A stretch of 64,000 bases of DNA from CAVSUB01 sp963816725 (GTDB lineage: Bacteria > Acidobacteriota > Vicinamibacteria > Vicinamibacterales > 2-12-FULL-66-21). Where the stretch lies: contig CAWFMC010000013.1 of the NCBI GenBank assembly GCA_963816725.1, forward strand, positions 434,001 through 498,000, given 5' to 3'. The notes under the pieces are model-generated. The model saw only the letters and a list, made by a program, of their open reading frames with translations, was not told the origin of the DNA and did not search any database. Of the stretch, positions 9,230-17,562 are shown one piece after another (position 1 is the stretch's first letter; the number at the start of each line of letters is the position of its first letter). The position numbers were made by a program, and so were the translations under genes.

Positions 9230-9249
9230 CGGGCCGCAGTCGCGGCCCG
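9230..9249. terminator. GC-rich hairpin next to the 166-bp element
   Basis: CGGGCCGC and GCGGCCCG pair around a short AGTC loop, immediately after copy 1 of the repeat. There is no T-run. It could end transcription of the BACON-protein gene. Confidence 0.4.
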
Positions 9250-9320
9250 TCGTCCGCCGCCTCTATTCCCGCGAGGCCGCCAGCTGGTGACGGCCCGGCC
9301 AACCCTTCGAAAGGTGCCCG

Positions 9321-9563
9321 ATGACGCGCCGCTCGTTTGCCCTGCTGACCGTCGCGGGACTGATGCTCGGCGGCGCCGCCTCCACCCACCTGACTGCCAG
9401 TGATACGGGCTTTTCGAGCCTCACGATCGCGTCGGCTCGCGATTAAAAGGGACGCTACAAGCAGCAGGGCAACGTGTGCGAGTGGACGGCGGACGACGAC
9501 GGCCCGAACCAGTGCGAGCCGCAAATCAAGGGGCGGTTCAAGAAGGGTGAGGGGGACAGCTGC
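9321..9563 (+). pseudogene. Small secreted cysteine-containing protein interrupted by an in-frame stop
   Basis: The ATG at 9321 opens a signal peptide (RRSFALLTVAGLMLGGAAS). The frame ends after 41 codons at TAA (9444-9446). The same frame continues directly with GRYKQQGNVCEWTADDDGP, then NQCEPQIKGRFKKGEGDSC, which reads as one and a half units of a GR(Y/F)K-x(n)-C-x-W-x-A-x-D-x-G-P-x-Q-C repeat. The downstream part is therefore a natural continuation, and the gene looks inactivated by a point mutation rather than a frameshift. It then runs into the end of the opposite-strand exonuclease gene, where the repeat is cut off. Its function is unknown. Confidence 0.55.
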
Positions 9564-9570
9564 CGGGCGG

Positions 9571-10230
9571 CTAGGCCGGCTCCAGGAACGGCTCGGCGAG
9601 ACGGCCGAGCGTCTGCCGTCCATGCTTCGACGCGAGCCGCAGCAGCCTGAGGAAGACCTGCGCGGTGATGAACGCGTCGCCGCTGGCCGTATGCCGGTCG
9701 TGCGGCAGCACGCCGAACATGTCGCATAGCGCATCGAGCGTGTAGCGGCGGATCGGCGGCCGGCCGGCAAACGCGCCGTCCTTCTCCAGGTGCAGCGTCA
9801 GGTCCATGGTGTCGAGGCTGCGGTTGGACATCTTGACGCCCCATCGCCGTTCGTATGCGCTGTCGAAGGTGATGATGTCGTGATCGATGTGATGGCCCAC
9901 GATCACGCCGTCGCCGAGATAGTCGAGGAACGCCGCCAGCACCTCCGCCTCGTCGCGTCCATCCCGGCTCTGATCCCGGGTCACGCCGTGCACGGTCACC
10001 GCGCTGGTGTTCTCCGCGACCCGGATCAGCGCGTCGAAGGCATCCTCGAGCACGATCTCTCCCCCCTGGACGGCGACCGCTCCCACGGTGATCAGCCGAT
10101 CTACGCGCGGGTTCAGGCCGGTCGTCTCTGAATCCAAGACTACGAACCGCACGTCGTGGCAGGGCGTGTCGTCGTTCCACGTGCGCTCGAAGCGCTGGCG
10201 GTATCGGGCGAGGAACGAGGGGATATTCAC
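9571..10230 (-). CDS. DnaQ-like 3'-5' exonuclease (DEDDh family)
   Basis: A 219-residue product with all exonuclease motifs: Exo I VLDSETTGL (Asp and Glu), Exo II VGHHIDHDIITFD, and Exo III with H and D in HTASGDAFITAQ. This fold proofreads DNA as PolIII epsilon or trims RNA/DNA ends as a stand-alone enzyme. It is not linked to a polymerase here. The GTG at 10230 overlaps the stop of the upstream CNMP/CBS gene (GTGA, 10227-10230), so the pair is translationally coupled. Such a CBS/DUF294 plus exonuclease pair recurs in many bacteria, which argues for a joint function, perhaps signal-dependent nucleic acid turnover. Confidence 0.88.
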   Translation of the reverse strand: MNIPSFLARYRQRFERTWNDDTPCHDVRFVVLDSETTGLNPRVDRLITVGAVAVQGGEIVLEDAFDALIRVAENTSAVTVHGVTRDQSRDGRDEAEVLAAFLDYLGDGVIVGHHIDHDIITFDSAYERRWGVKMSNRSLDTMDLTLHLEKDGAFAGRPPIRRYTLDALCDMFGVLPHDRHTASGDAFITAQVFLRLLRLASKHGRQTLGRLAEPFLEPA

Positions 10231-12068
10231 AGGTCCTCGAGCCAGGCCGATCCGGCGGTGAGCTCGAGCAGCTGGTGGATCGATCTGAAGCCGCTCTTGA
10301 GGAGGTGGCGATCGTGGCGGCTCACGAGCGCCGGCGGGAGCTCGGCGCCGGTGGTCCCTTGTGCGATGCCCACCCGGGCCTGCAGCCACAGCACGATGCG
10401 CAGCGTTTCAGCGGCTTCGCGGAAGACGAGGCGGTACTCGGGGAGCGCGCTGCTGGCCAAGGCAAATCGTTCGAGCGTCGAGGTCCCCACGGCGCGCCTG
10501 GCGGCGAGCCCGAATACCCGGCCGACATCCACCAGTGGCAGCAGCGCACTGTGTTCGAGGCGGAAGACGGGGCTCTCCTCTCCCGCCTCGTCGACGATGA
10601 CGTCGCGGAAGAATGTGAGCGGAGGGGAGCTGGCGAGGCAATCGTTGGCCAGGATACGGACGAAGTCGCGTCCGGCGTTTGCGGCCACCACGTCTGAGAG
10701 CGACTGCCACAGGGAATGGTCGCCGTGACAAGGTCGCAGGTCGAAGAATGGCCGCGCGCGGAAGGTTTCCGAGAGGATTGGATCGGCGATCCAGCGCTCG
10801 TACCGGGCCTGCCACTCGGCGCGCGTGGCCGAGTGGAACTGAGGCTCGAAGTCTCCGTCCGTGCGTTCCAGGTAGCCGCTTTGATCAACGAGGCGGGTGA
10901 CCTGCGTGTAGGCCGCTGCCCCTTCCTCCTGACTGCCGTCATCCGGCAGCACGAGCACGAGCCGCGGCGCCGCACGAGTCATGAGCTCGGTGCGGCCGGC
11001 AGCGCCCGACAGGCACCAGCATGCCCCGGCCGGTCCACCGCCCGTCCATTCGATCGCACGTTGCACGAGCGCGGCATCTGTCAGATGGAGGAATCTCGCG
11101 ATCCACTCGACGGCGGCGCTGGTGGCGAGCTGCTGCAGCGCGAACGCGCGCGCTCGCTGGACCAGCGGACGGAGCGCGTCAGGAGAGAGCGCCTGGTTGA
11201 TCGCCCGTAGAATCTCGACCGGCTGGTCGCCGAAGACGGGAGACAGATCCTTCGCGGTCACCACCGCCTGGAGCGTGCCGGCGGATGTGCCGTCAGCGGT
11301 GACGGCCAATACGTGGGTATTAGCCGCGGCCATCGCCAGCACCGCGTCGGTGACCGTCGCGCCGGGCGCGAGGGCCAGCAGCGGCGGCGATCGCGCGGCA
11401 AGTTCGCGCGCAGTCGTGTGCGGCGTGCCGGCACCGTTCGCGACCCACTCAACGATAACGTCGGTCGTCAGCAGCGCGCGTAGCCCGGCGCCCGGTTCGA
11501 GCAGTGCGACCGCCTCGGCGTGCACGAGTTGCGCGGCAACCTCCGCGACCGTCGAACCGGCCTGGCAGGTCGCCGGCGCGGCGAGGGTGATCACGTCATG
11601 CAGAAACGCGCGCTGAGGCTCGCGTCGTGCGTCGGCCCACTCATAATCCGCGACGACCGATTCGTAGCCCGCGACGAACTGTCCCGCGCCCGGATACTTC
11701 ATCAGGAGCAGCTCGAAATCGCTTGCCGGGAAGGCGTAGATCAGCACGTCGCTCGCCGAGCGCGCGGAGTACGGCGTCACGGGGGCGCCGTTGAAGCGCT
11801 CGATGCCGAGGAGGTCACCGGCGCCGCGGACGTCGCGCAGCCGCGCCTCGGCGGCGCTTTCATCCCACAGCGACACCGTACCCTGCTGGATCACGAACAC
11901 CTGGTGGCGATGCGGCTCGCCCTGCCACAGGACGTACTCGTTGGGCTCGTGGAACGTGACGCGGCCGCGCGCCGCCAGCTCGAGGAGATCGGATTCCGCC
12001 ATGGCCTGGAACGGCGGATGTTGTTTCAGGAAGTCGGCAACGCGGTAGCTGATGGCAGACGTTTCCAG
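10227..12068 (-). CDS. Cyclic-nucleotide-binding/CBS-pair/DUF294 protein with degenerate nucleotidyltransferase motif
   Basis: Domains in order: a CNMP-type cupin (about residues 20-140, with the GDLLG turn), two CBS domains (about 150-290), a DUF294 nucleotidyltransferase-like domain (about 310-430) and its C-terminal helical domain (to the end). In active relatives the NTase part carries G-S-x-G-R followed by D-x-D. Here the region reads SGAAGRTEL and then APRLVLVLPDD, so the metal-binding Asp pair seems lost; it may be a sensor rather than an enzyme. The first in-frame ATG is at 12002, but family-like sequence (DFLKQHPPFQAM) extends upstream. A CTG at 12068, preceded by GAGGTG at a good distance, gives the better N-terminus. 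It is coupled to the exonuclease gene. Confidence 0.85.
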   Translation of the reverse strand: METSAISYRVADFLKQHPPFQAMAESDLLELAARGRVTFHEPNEYVLWQGEPHRHQVFVIQQGTVSLWDESAAEARLRDVRGAGDLLGIERFNGAPVTPYSARSASDVLIYAFPASDFELLLMKYPGAGQFVAGYESVVADYEWADARREPQRAFLHDVITLAAPATCQAGSTVAEVAAQLVHAEAVALLEPGAGLRALLTTDVIVEWVANGAGTPHTTARELAARSPPLLALAPGATVTDAVLAMAAANTHVLAVTADGTSAGTLQAVVTAKDLSPVFGDQPVEILRAINQALSPDALRPLVQRARAFALQQLATSAAVEWIARFLHLTDAALVQRAIEWTGGGPAGACWCLSGAAGRTELMTRAAPRLVLVLPDDGSQEEGAAAYTQVTRLVDQSGYLERTDGDFEPQFHSATRAEWQARYERWIADPILSETFRARPFFDLRPCHGDHSLWQSLSDVVAANAGRDFVRILANDCLASSPPLTFFRDVIVDEAGEESPVFRLEHSALLPLVDVGRVFGLAARRAVGTSTLERFALASSALPEYRLVFREAAETLRIVLWLQARVGIAQGTTGAELPPALVSRHDRHLLKSGFRSIHQLLELTAGSAWLEDL

Positions 12069-12084
12069 GCGTCACCTCGCAGGC

Positions 12085-12114
12085 GGTACGGTTGGCATAA
12101 AGCTCAACCGTACC
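12085..12114. promoter_or_regulatory. Perfect 10-bp inverted repeat upstream of the CNMP/CBS gene
   Basis: GGTACGGTTG (12085-12094) and CAACCGTACC (12105-12114) are exact inverses separated by 10 bp of AT-richer sequence. The site lies just upstream of the ribosome-binding site of the CNMP/CBS gene. The two-turn geometry fits a dimeric regulator operator; a leader hairpin is the alternative. Confidence 0.6.
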
Positions 12115-12592
12115 ACACTTGCGTGGTGCGTCGAGCGCATGGCTCTCACGTTGCGGCTCACTCGAGAGAAGCGCGCGGTATGCCGGCGCCACATTCGTCG
12201 AACGCGCGCCTGTCCGGCGTGCGTCACACAGCGGACCATTGATCAACCGCGAGCGCGTTGGTCGAACGACGATGACGTGAGCAGATCGCAGCGCGACAAT
12301 CGAAGCAGAGGACGAGCTCGGCTAGGACCGTGAGTCAGGCGTTGGATTCGTGGCAACGGTTCTTGTGAACGCGTGGTCGAACGACATCAGCGCGAACATC
12401 CGCGGCCCCTGCGCGTATCGAGATCAGGCGGGCACTCGCAGTCGTGTGTACACGGTTGCCTTGGCGCAGTGAAGCCTCGTTGAATGACTGAGACAGACGG
12501 GATGGCAATAACCACCGCGAGTCACGGGGGGCGCGGTGGACTCGCACTTGCACCGCCGGCGATTCGTGATTGCCAACCTCTGGAGGTTTTGA
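12115..12592. other. Intergenic region, no gene seen
   Basis: About 480 bp between divergent genes. Short open frames exist on both strands but none has codon bias or family signal. An 11-mer, GGTCGAACGAC, occurs twice about 110 bp apart. The 3' end carries the TGGAGG ribosome-binding site of the next gene. Confidence 0.4.
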
Positions 12593-13432
12593 ATGAAGCG
12601 ACAGGTGCTCTTCGGGACAATGTTGTCCACCACGTTCGCGGTCGCGCTGGCCGCACAGACCGGCTCGAGCGGTGCTCAGTCGGGTACGGCCGGACAGGGA
12701 GCCGGATCCCGTCAGGCGGGCAGGTCACGGTGACCGGGTGTCTGCAGTCGGGAGACTCGGCGGGTGGGACCAGCACGTCGAGTTCGACGGCCGGCGCGAC
12801 CGGCACCAGCAGCGGCGGCGGCGCGACCACGGGCTCGAGCCGTCCGAGCGGCGGCGGCGGCGGACAGTTCATGCTGACCAGCGCGCGCATGGGCGGCGGC
12901 TCGTCAGGCGGCGCGACCGGCGGACCGGGTCCAGCTCCTCGGGCGGGCGACCGGCAGCTCCACGTCCGGCACGAGCGGCACGGGTAGCGCGACCTCCGGG
13001 GCCGCGGGCGCGGGTGGAAGCGGTTCGATGGGCGGATCGGCCAGCGGCACCACGTTCCGGCTGAACCCGGGCAGCGAGAACCTGCAGCAGTACGTGAACA
13101 ACCTGGTGGAGATTCGCGGCACGATGGACAGCAGCAGCGGCTCGGGCTCGAGCGGCGGCGCCGGCACGTCGTCGTCTGGTGCCGGCAGCACCGGTAGCGC
13201 GACGGGAGCCGGCTCGACGTCGGGTACGGGCTCGACGGCCGGCGGTTCGACATCGGGAACGGGCTCGACGGCTGGTGGTTCGACCTCGGGCACCGGTTCG
13301 AGCGCGACGGGCTCGACCGCTGGCGGCAGCATGAGCGGCGGATCGATGGGGCAGGGCATGTCGGGTGGAGGGACGTTGCGCGTGACGTCCGTCCGGAAGA
13401 TCGCCGACAGCTGCACCGGCGGCGGCCGCTAA
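12593..13432 (+). CDS. Secreted Gly/Ser/Thr-rich protein, two or more compensating frameshifts
   Basis: The ATG at 12593, with TGGAGG upstream, gives a signal peptide (MKRQVLFGTMLSTTFAVALA). The frame shifts near 12718, one base apparently missing in a GGCGGG run, into VTVTGCLQSGD, then PSGGGGGQFMLTSARM. It returns near 12935-12960 to the original frame, with FRLNPGSENLQQYVNNLVEI and a C-terminal LRVTSVRKIADSC. The conserved pieces (TGCLQ, FMLTSA, then a V-x-I-x-G-T-M strand and IADSC) resemble a small secreted beta-protein family with long Gly/Ser/Thr spacers. The spacer at 13120-13340 is a degenerate tandem repeat of G-S-T-x-G units. The frame breaks lie in very GC-rich repeats and may be sequence errors. 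Confidence 0.6.
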
Positions 13433-13440
13433 CGGCCTCG

Positions 13441-13466
13441 GCGGGCCGGGATCCATCCCGGCCCGC
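13441..13466 (+). terminator. Strong GC hairpin terminator
   Basis: GCGGGCCGGGAT and ATCCCGGCCCGC are perfect 12-bp arms separated by only 2 bases, 8 bp after the stop codon of the Gly/Ser-rich gene. No T-tract follows. Confidence 0.65.
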
Positions 13467-13742
13467 TCTCACCCTCGGGCGGTTGCCGCGCGCATCACGC
13501 CCGCGCAACCGACCCGATCTCGTCGTTCGCGCTCACCTCGCCTCCACTCGGCACCTCGTCATTGCAACCCGAACGTCGCTGTTCCACGTGTGCGCCAGGT
13601 GCATGTGGTCGCTTCTCCCACGTCGCCAGGCGCGAGCCTCGACATGAACGCCGGTGGCAGCCACGTTCATCAGGGAATGGATCGTGAAACGTCCGTCCGA
13701 ACGGTGCGGCAATGGGGCCGGGCCAGCAGAGGAGTCGATGAC

Positions 13743-14147
13743 ATGCACGATGAGGCACTGACGCGAAGCTCTGAACACCGCCGTCCGATCAGCCCTGAGG
13801 TCCATGCGGTGCTCGACTACACCGTCGCCGCGACGTTTCTCGGGGTCGCGGCCTGGTTCGCCGGCCGCCATCGCCGGGCCGCGGCGCTCGCGCTGGCCAA
13901 CGGTGTGATGGTCGCCGTGATGTCGATGCTGACGGACTATCCGGGCGGGTTGCTGCCGGTGCTGTCGTTCCGCGACCATCGCAACGCCGATGTGCTCCAG
14001 GCCGCGCTGGCCGGCGCGGGGCCGATGTTGTTCGGCTTCGCGGGTGATCGTGAAGCGGCGTATTTCTATGCCCAGGCGGCGTCCGAAGCGGGCGTGGTCG
14101 CGGCCACCGACTGGGACGCCGGTGCGGTCTGGTCGGCGCGCCACTAG
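13743..14147 (+). CDS. Small membrane protein whose stop codon lies in the 166-bp element
   Basis: A 134-residue product with two to three hydrophobic segments (VLDYTVAATFLGVAAWFA and ALALANGVMVAVMSML). A conserved-looking TDYPGGLLPVLSFRDHRNADVLQ stretch connects them to a third weak segment. The ATG at 13743 has GGAG 8 bp upstream. The TAG stop (14145-14147) is supplied by the CTAG terminus of repeat copy 2, so the original C-terminus may have been longer. Family not recognised. Confidence 0.65.
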   Translation: MHDEALTRSSEHRRPISPEVHAVLDYTVAATFLGVAAWFAGRHRRAAALALANGVMVAVMSMLTDYPGGLLPVLSFRDHRNADVLQAALAGAGPMLFGFAGDREAAYFYAQAASEAGVVAATDWDAGAVWSARH

Positions 14148-14309
14148 TCCCCTGGAACCGTGATAGCTGGGACAAGTCCCGGAGCGCGGCGCCCGGCGGG
14201 CAAGGCGAGAGGAGTGAGCATATTGGGCATATGTGAGCGACGAGCAACGCCGCCCGGCGGGATGCCCCGCCCGGGAGTTGTCCTAGAAATCACGGTTCCA
14301 GGGGACTAG
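14144..14309. repeat. 166-bp inverted-repeat element, copy 2 (MITE-like)
   Basis: Same length and orientation as the copy at 9060-9225, with the same perfect 21-bp terminal inverted repeats and only two visible base differences. It is inserted at the 3' end of the preceding membrane-protein gene and abuts a different composite repeat on its right. Confidence 0.85.
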
Positions 14310-14429
14310 CAGGATGCTGAAAAACGCATCCTGAATGGCGGATGCCAGATGGAAGATGGCAAAACCCCAGTGTTTTCACATCTGCCATTTGCCATTTCAC
14401 ATCAGGCCGCCCTTTTTTTCAGCGGCCTG
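14310..14429. repeat. Composite intergenic repeat A: hairpin, heptads, hairpin
   Basis: Left hairpin CAGGATGC-N8-GCATCCTG (14310-14333). A middle with a few GCCAGAT/GGAAGAT and ATCTGCC/ATTTGCC heptads follows, flanking AGTGTTTTCAC. The right hairpin is CAGGCCGC-N11-GCGGCCTG (14403-14429) with seven T's in its loop. The same parts recur at 18541-18696 and 63284-63423. It may act as a bidirectional transcription terminator before the VOC gene. Confidence 0.75.
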
Positions 14430-14491
14430 CTAAGTGAACCGACAATCCTCGGAGGACGCACGCACGTTGACGCGGCTAAGATAAGCACACC

Positions 14492-14854
14492 ATGTTTCAG
14501 GGGCTGCGAACGGTCATCTACCACGCGCCGGATCTTCAGCGAGCCAAAGTCTGGTACACGGCGGCGTTCGAGATCGCGCCGTACTTCGACGAGCCGTACT
14601 ACGTCGGGTTTCAGGTCGGCGGGTTCGAGCTGGGCCTCGATCCGGATGTGGCCGGTGTCACTGTCGGCAACAACGCGGTCGCGTACTGGGGCGTCCCGAA
14701 CATCGAGGCGGCACACGCCCGGATGCTCGAGCACGGCGCGTCGCCGCGTCAACCGATACGGGACGTCGGCGGCGACATCAAAGTCGCGACGGTGGCAGAC
14801 CCGTTTGGGAACGTCATCGGTCTGATTGAGAATCCGCACTTCGCGCAGAAGTGA
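14492..14854 (+). CDS. VOC superfamily (glyoxalase/bleomycin-resistance-like) protein
   Basis: A 120-residue single-module VOC fold: beta-alpha-beta-beta-beta halves opening at LRTVIYHAPDLQRAKVWY and NAVAYWGVPNIEAAHARM, ending ADPFGNVIGLIENP. This is the classic C-terminal strand, with Gly-Asn and a Glu that often binds the metal. Substrate specificity cannot be read; members range from glyoxalases and dioxygenases to antibiotic-binding proteins. It stands alone and converges on the UvrA-like gene with a 6-bp gap. Confidence 0.85.
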   Translation: MFQGLRTVIYHAPDLQRAKVWYTAAFEIAPYFDEPYYVGFQVGGFELGLDPDVAGVTVGNNAVAYWGVPNIEAAHARMLEHGASPRQPIRDVGGDIKVATVADPFGNVIGLIENPHFAQK

Positions 14855-14860
14855 CGGCGG

Positions 14861-17383
14861 TCACCCCCCGGCCGCCATGTGCTCGCGCAGGAACGGGGCG
14901 GTCCGGCTCGCCGCGGCCCGCGCCACGTCCGCGGGGGCGCCGCTCGCCACCACGCGGCCGCCTTCGTCACCCGCGCCAGGCCCGATGTCGATCACGTGAT
15001 CGCTCGCGGCGATGACTGTCAGATCGTGCTCCACCACCACGACGGTGTTGCCGGAATCGACCAGCCCCTGCAGCTGCCTCACCAGCCGCTCGACGTCGTC
15101 CGGGTGCAGTCCGGTCGTCGGTTCGTCGAGCACGTACAGCGTGGTGCCGCGCTCCATGCGCTGCAGCTCGGTGGCGAGCTTGATCCGCTGTGCCTCGCCG
15201 CCCGAGAGCTCGGTGGCTGATTGGCCGAGACGCAGGTATCCGAGGCCGACTTCGCGCACGACGCCGAGCGCCCGCCGGAGCGGCGGCTCCGCGGCGAAGA
15301 ACTCGAACGCGCCGTCGACCGTCAGACCCAGGACTTCCGCGATGTTCTTGCCGCGATAGGTGATCTCCAGCGTCTTCGCGTTGTAGCGACCGCCGTGGCA
15401 CGTCGGGCACGGCGCGTAGACGCTCGGCAGGAACAGCAGCTCGATCATCACCGAACCTTCGCCCTCGCAGGTCTCGCAGCGCCCCTTCCGGACGTTGAAC
15501 GAGAATCGTCCGGCGTCGTACTTCCGGGCCTGTGCCGCGCGCGTCGAGGCGAACAGCGCCCGCACGTGATCGAACAGGCCGGTATAGGTGGCGAGATTCG
15601 ATCGCGGCGTCCGGCCGATCGGCCGCTGGTCTACGCGCACCAGACGACGTATGCCGGACAGCCCGCCGGCAATGCGGCCGCGCGTCTCCGGCGCGTCCTG
15701 TTCCAGGGCCTCACCCTCGTCGACCTCGTCTTCGGGCAACTCGTGGCCAAGGTGCGCGGCGACGAGTTCCACCAGCGCCTGGCTGACGAGGCTCGACTTG
15801 CCGGACCCGGAGACACCGGTGACCGTCGTCAGCACGCCGATCGGGAAGCTGACGTCCAGGTCGTGGAGGTTGTTGCGCGTGACCCCGGCCAGCCGCAGCG
15901 AGGCGCGTGTCGTACGCGTCGCCCGCAACCGCGGCTCGGCCGACGGAAACAGGTGCCGGCGCGTTCGCGACTCGGCGACATCGGCCAGGCCCGATGGCGC
16001 GCCGCTGTAGAGGATCTCGCCGCCGTGCTCTCCGGCGCCAGGCCCCACGTCGACGATCCAGTCCGCATGACGAATGACATCGAGCTCGTGCTCGACGACG
16101 AACAGCGAGTTGCCCGAGGCCTTGAGGCGATCCAGCGCGGTGAGCAGATGGACCGTGTCGGCCGGATGGAGCCCCGCGGACGGCTCGTCGAGCACGTAGA
16201 CGACGCCGAACAGGTTCGAGCGGACTTGCGTCGCCAGGCGCAGGCGCTGCAACTCGCCAGGCGAGAGCGTGGGCGTGCTGCGTTCGAGCGTCAGGTAGCC
16301 GAGGCCGAGATCGATCAGGATGGCCAGCCGGGCCTCGGCGTCTTCGGTTATGCGCCGGGCCGCGAGCGCGCGATCGGGATGCTGCCGCTCCAGTGCCGCG
16401 TGGCCAGGGTTCCGGCCCTCCGCATGCGGCGCCAGTGTGGCGGCCAGCCGCTTGAGCGGAAGCCGTGACATGTCGGCGATGTCGAGACCGGCGAAGGTCA
16501 CCCGCAGCGCCTCGCGGCGCAGGCGCTTGCCGCCGCACTCCGGACACGCCGTGCTCAGCATGAACTGCGCGACCCGCTTCTTCATCAGCGCGCTGTGGGT
16601 GTGCGCGAACGTGTGCAGCACGTGGCGTCTGGCGCTGGTGAAGGTCCCCTGGTAACTCGGCTCCTCCTTGCGTTTCAGCGCCCGGCGCGCTTCCGCCGGA
16701 TCCAGACCCGCATAGACCGGCACCGTCGGCTGCTCGTCAGTGAAGAGGATCCAGTCGCGGTCCTTCCTGGGCAACTCGCGCCACGGCTTGTCGACGTCAT
16801 ACCCGAGCGTCACCAGGATGTCGCGCAGGTTCTGACCTTGCCATGCGGTGGGCCACGCCGCGACCGCGCGCTGACGGATGGTGAGCGAGTCGTCCGGCAC
16901 CATCGATTGCTCGGTCACCTCGTACACGCGTCCGAGGCCGTGGCAGCGCGGGCAGGCACCCTCGGGCGTGTTGGGCGAGAACGATTCCGCGTAGAGGAGC
17001 GGCTGATCGCGCGGATAGTCACCGGCGCGCGAGTACAGCATCCGCAGCAGGTTGGACAGCGTCGTCACGCTGCCGACCGACGATCGGGTGCTCGGCGTGC
17101 CCCGCTGCTGCTGGAGCGCGACGGCCGGCGGAAGGCCGTCGATCTCGTCGACATCCGGCACGGCCATCTGATGAAAGAGCCGCCGGGCGTACGGCGAGAC
17201 CGACTCGAGGTAGCGCCGCTGCGCCTCGGCGTAGAGCGTGCCGAACGCGAGCGAGGACTTGCCGGACCCCGAGACGCCCGTGAAGACCACCAGGGCATCG
17301 CGGGGCAGCGCGACGTCGACGTTCTTGAGATTGTGCTCGCGCGCGCCGCGTACCCGGACGAATCCTGGCGACGATTCAGGCAT
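14861..17383 (-). CDS. UvrA2-type excinuclease ABC subunit A
   Basis: An 840-residue ABC ATPase of DNA repair. It has two Walker A motifs (GVSGSGKSSLA and GVSGSGKSSLV), signatures LSPGELQRLRLATQ and LSGGEAQRIKLATEL, and Walker B VLDEPSAGLHP and VLDEPTTGLHP. Zinc-binding cysteine pairs are CPRCHGLG, CPECGG, CETCEGEG and CPTCHGG. It is about 100 residues shorter than canonical UvrA (about 940), as in class II UvrA proteins that lack the UvrB-interaction region. Such proteins are linked to tolerance of DNA-intercalating compounds or act as accessory damage sensors. The ATG at 17383 gives the expected VRGAREHNLKNV start. Confidence 0.92.
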   Translation of the reverse strand: MPESSPGFVRVRGAREHNLKNVDVALPRDALVVFTGVSGSGKSSLAFGTLYAEAQRRYLESVSPYARRLFHQMAVPDVDEIDGLPPAVALQQQRGTPSTRSSVGSVTTLSNLLRMLYSRAGDYPRDQPLLYAESFSPNTPEGACPRCHGLGRVYEVTEQSMVPDDSLTIRQRAVAAWPTAWQGQNLRDILVTLGYDVDKPWRELPRKDRDWILFTDEQPTVPVYAGLDPAEARRALKRKEEPSYQGTFTSARRHVLHTFAHTHSALMKKRVAQFMLSTACPECGGKRLRREALRVTFAGLDIADMSRLPLKRLAATLAPHAEGRNPGHAALERQHPDRALAARRITEDAEARLAILIDLGLGYLTLERSTPTLSPGELQRLRLATQVRSNLFGVVYVLDEPSAGLHPADTVHLLTALDRLKASGNSLFVVEHELDVIRHADWIVDVGPGAGEHGGEILYSGAPSGLADVAESRTRRHLFPSAEPRLRATRTTRASLRLAGVTRNNLHDLDVSFPIGVLTTVTGVSGSGKSSLVSQALVELVAAHLGHELPEDEVDEGEALEQDAPETRGRIAGGLSGIRRLVRVDQRPIGRTPRSNLATYTGLFDHVRALFASTRAAQARKYDAGRFSFNVRKGRCETCEGEGSVMIELLFLPSVYAPCPTCHGGRYNAKTLEITYRGKNIAEVLGLTVDGAFEFFAAEPPLRRALGVVREVGLGYLRLGQSATELSGGEAQRIKLATELQRMERGTTLYVLDEPTTGLHPDDVERLVRQLQGLVDSGNTVVVVEHDLTVIAASDHVIDIGPGAGDEGGRVVASGAPADVARAAASRTAPFLREHMAAGG

Positions 17384-17455
17384 CGGGTGCGCTCGAGAGC
17401 GTCAGGGCAGCGTGCGGCGGCCGCTGTGGTGCGGCACGCGGCCGGCCCGCGGTCA

Positions 17456-17545
17456 TCAGCGGATCAACAGGTAAATCAGGACGGCCAGGAGCAGCCCGCC
17501 GCCCAACAGCTTCGCGATCACATACGAGCCGAGAAACTTGAACAT
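17456..17545 (-). CDS. 29-residue single-span membrane peptide
   Basis: MFKFLGSYVIAK followed by a Gly/Leu-rich helix and LLIR, a complete small frame after the 81-residue gene and before uvrA2 on the same strand. The 17-bp gap and shared direction suggest one transcript. Its role is unknown; it could be an assembly peptide or a type I-toxin-like product, but no antisense RNA is apparent. Confidence 0.5.
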   Translation of the reverse strand: MFKFLGSYVIAKLLGGGLLLAVLIYLLIR

Positions 17546-17562
17546 GACGATCCTTCGCGCGT

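Noticed and set aside
12241..12390. Repeated GGTCGAACGAC 11-mer as an operator pair
   Set aside because: Only two copies, no symmetry and no promoter nearby; chance is not excluded.
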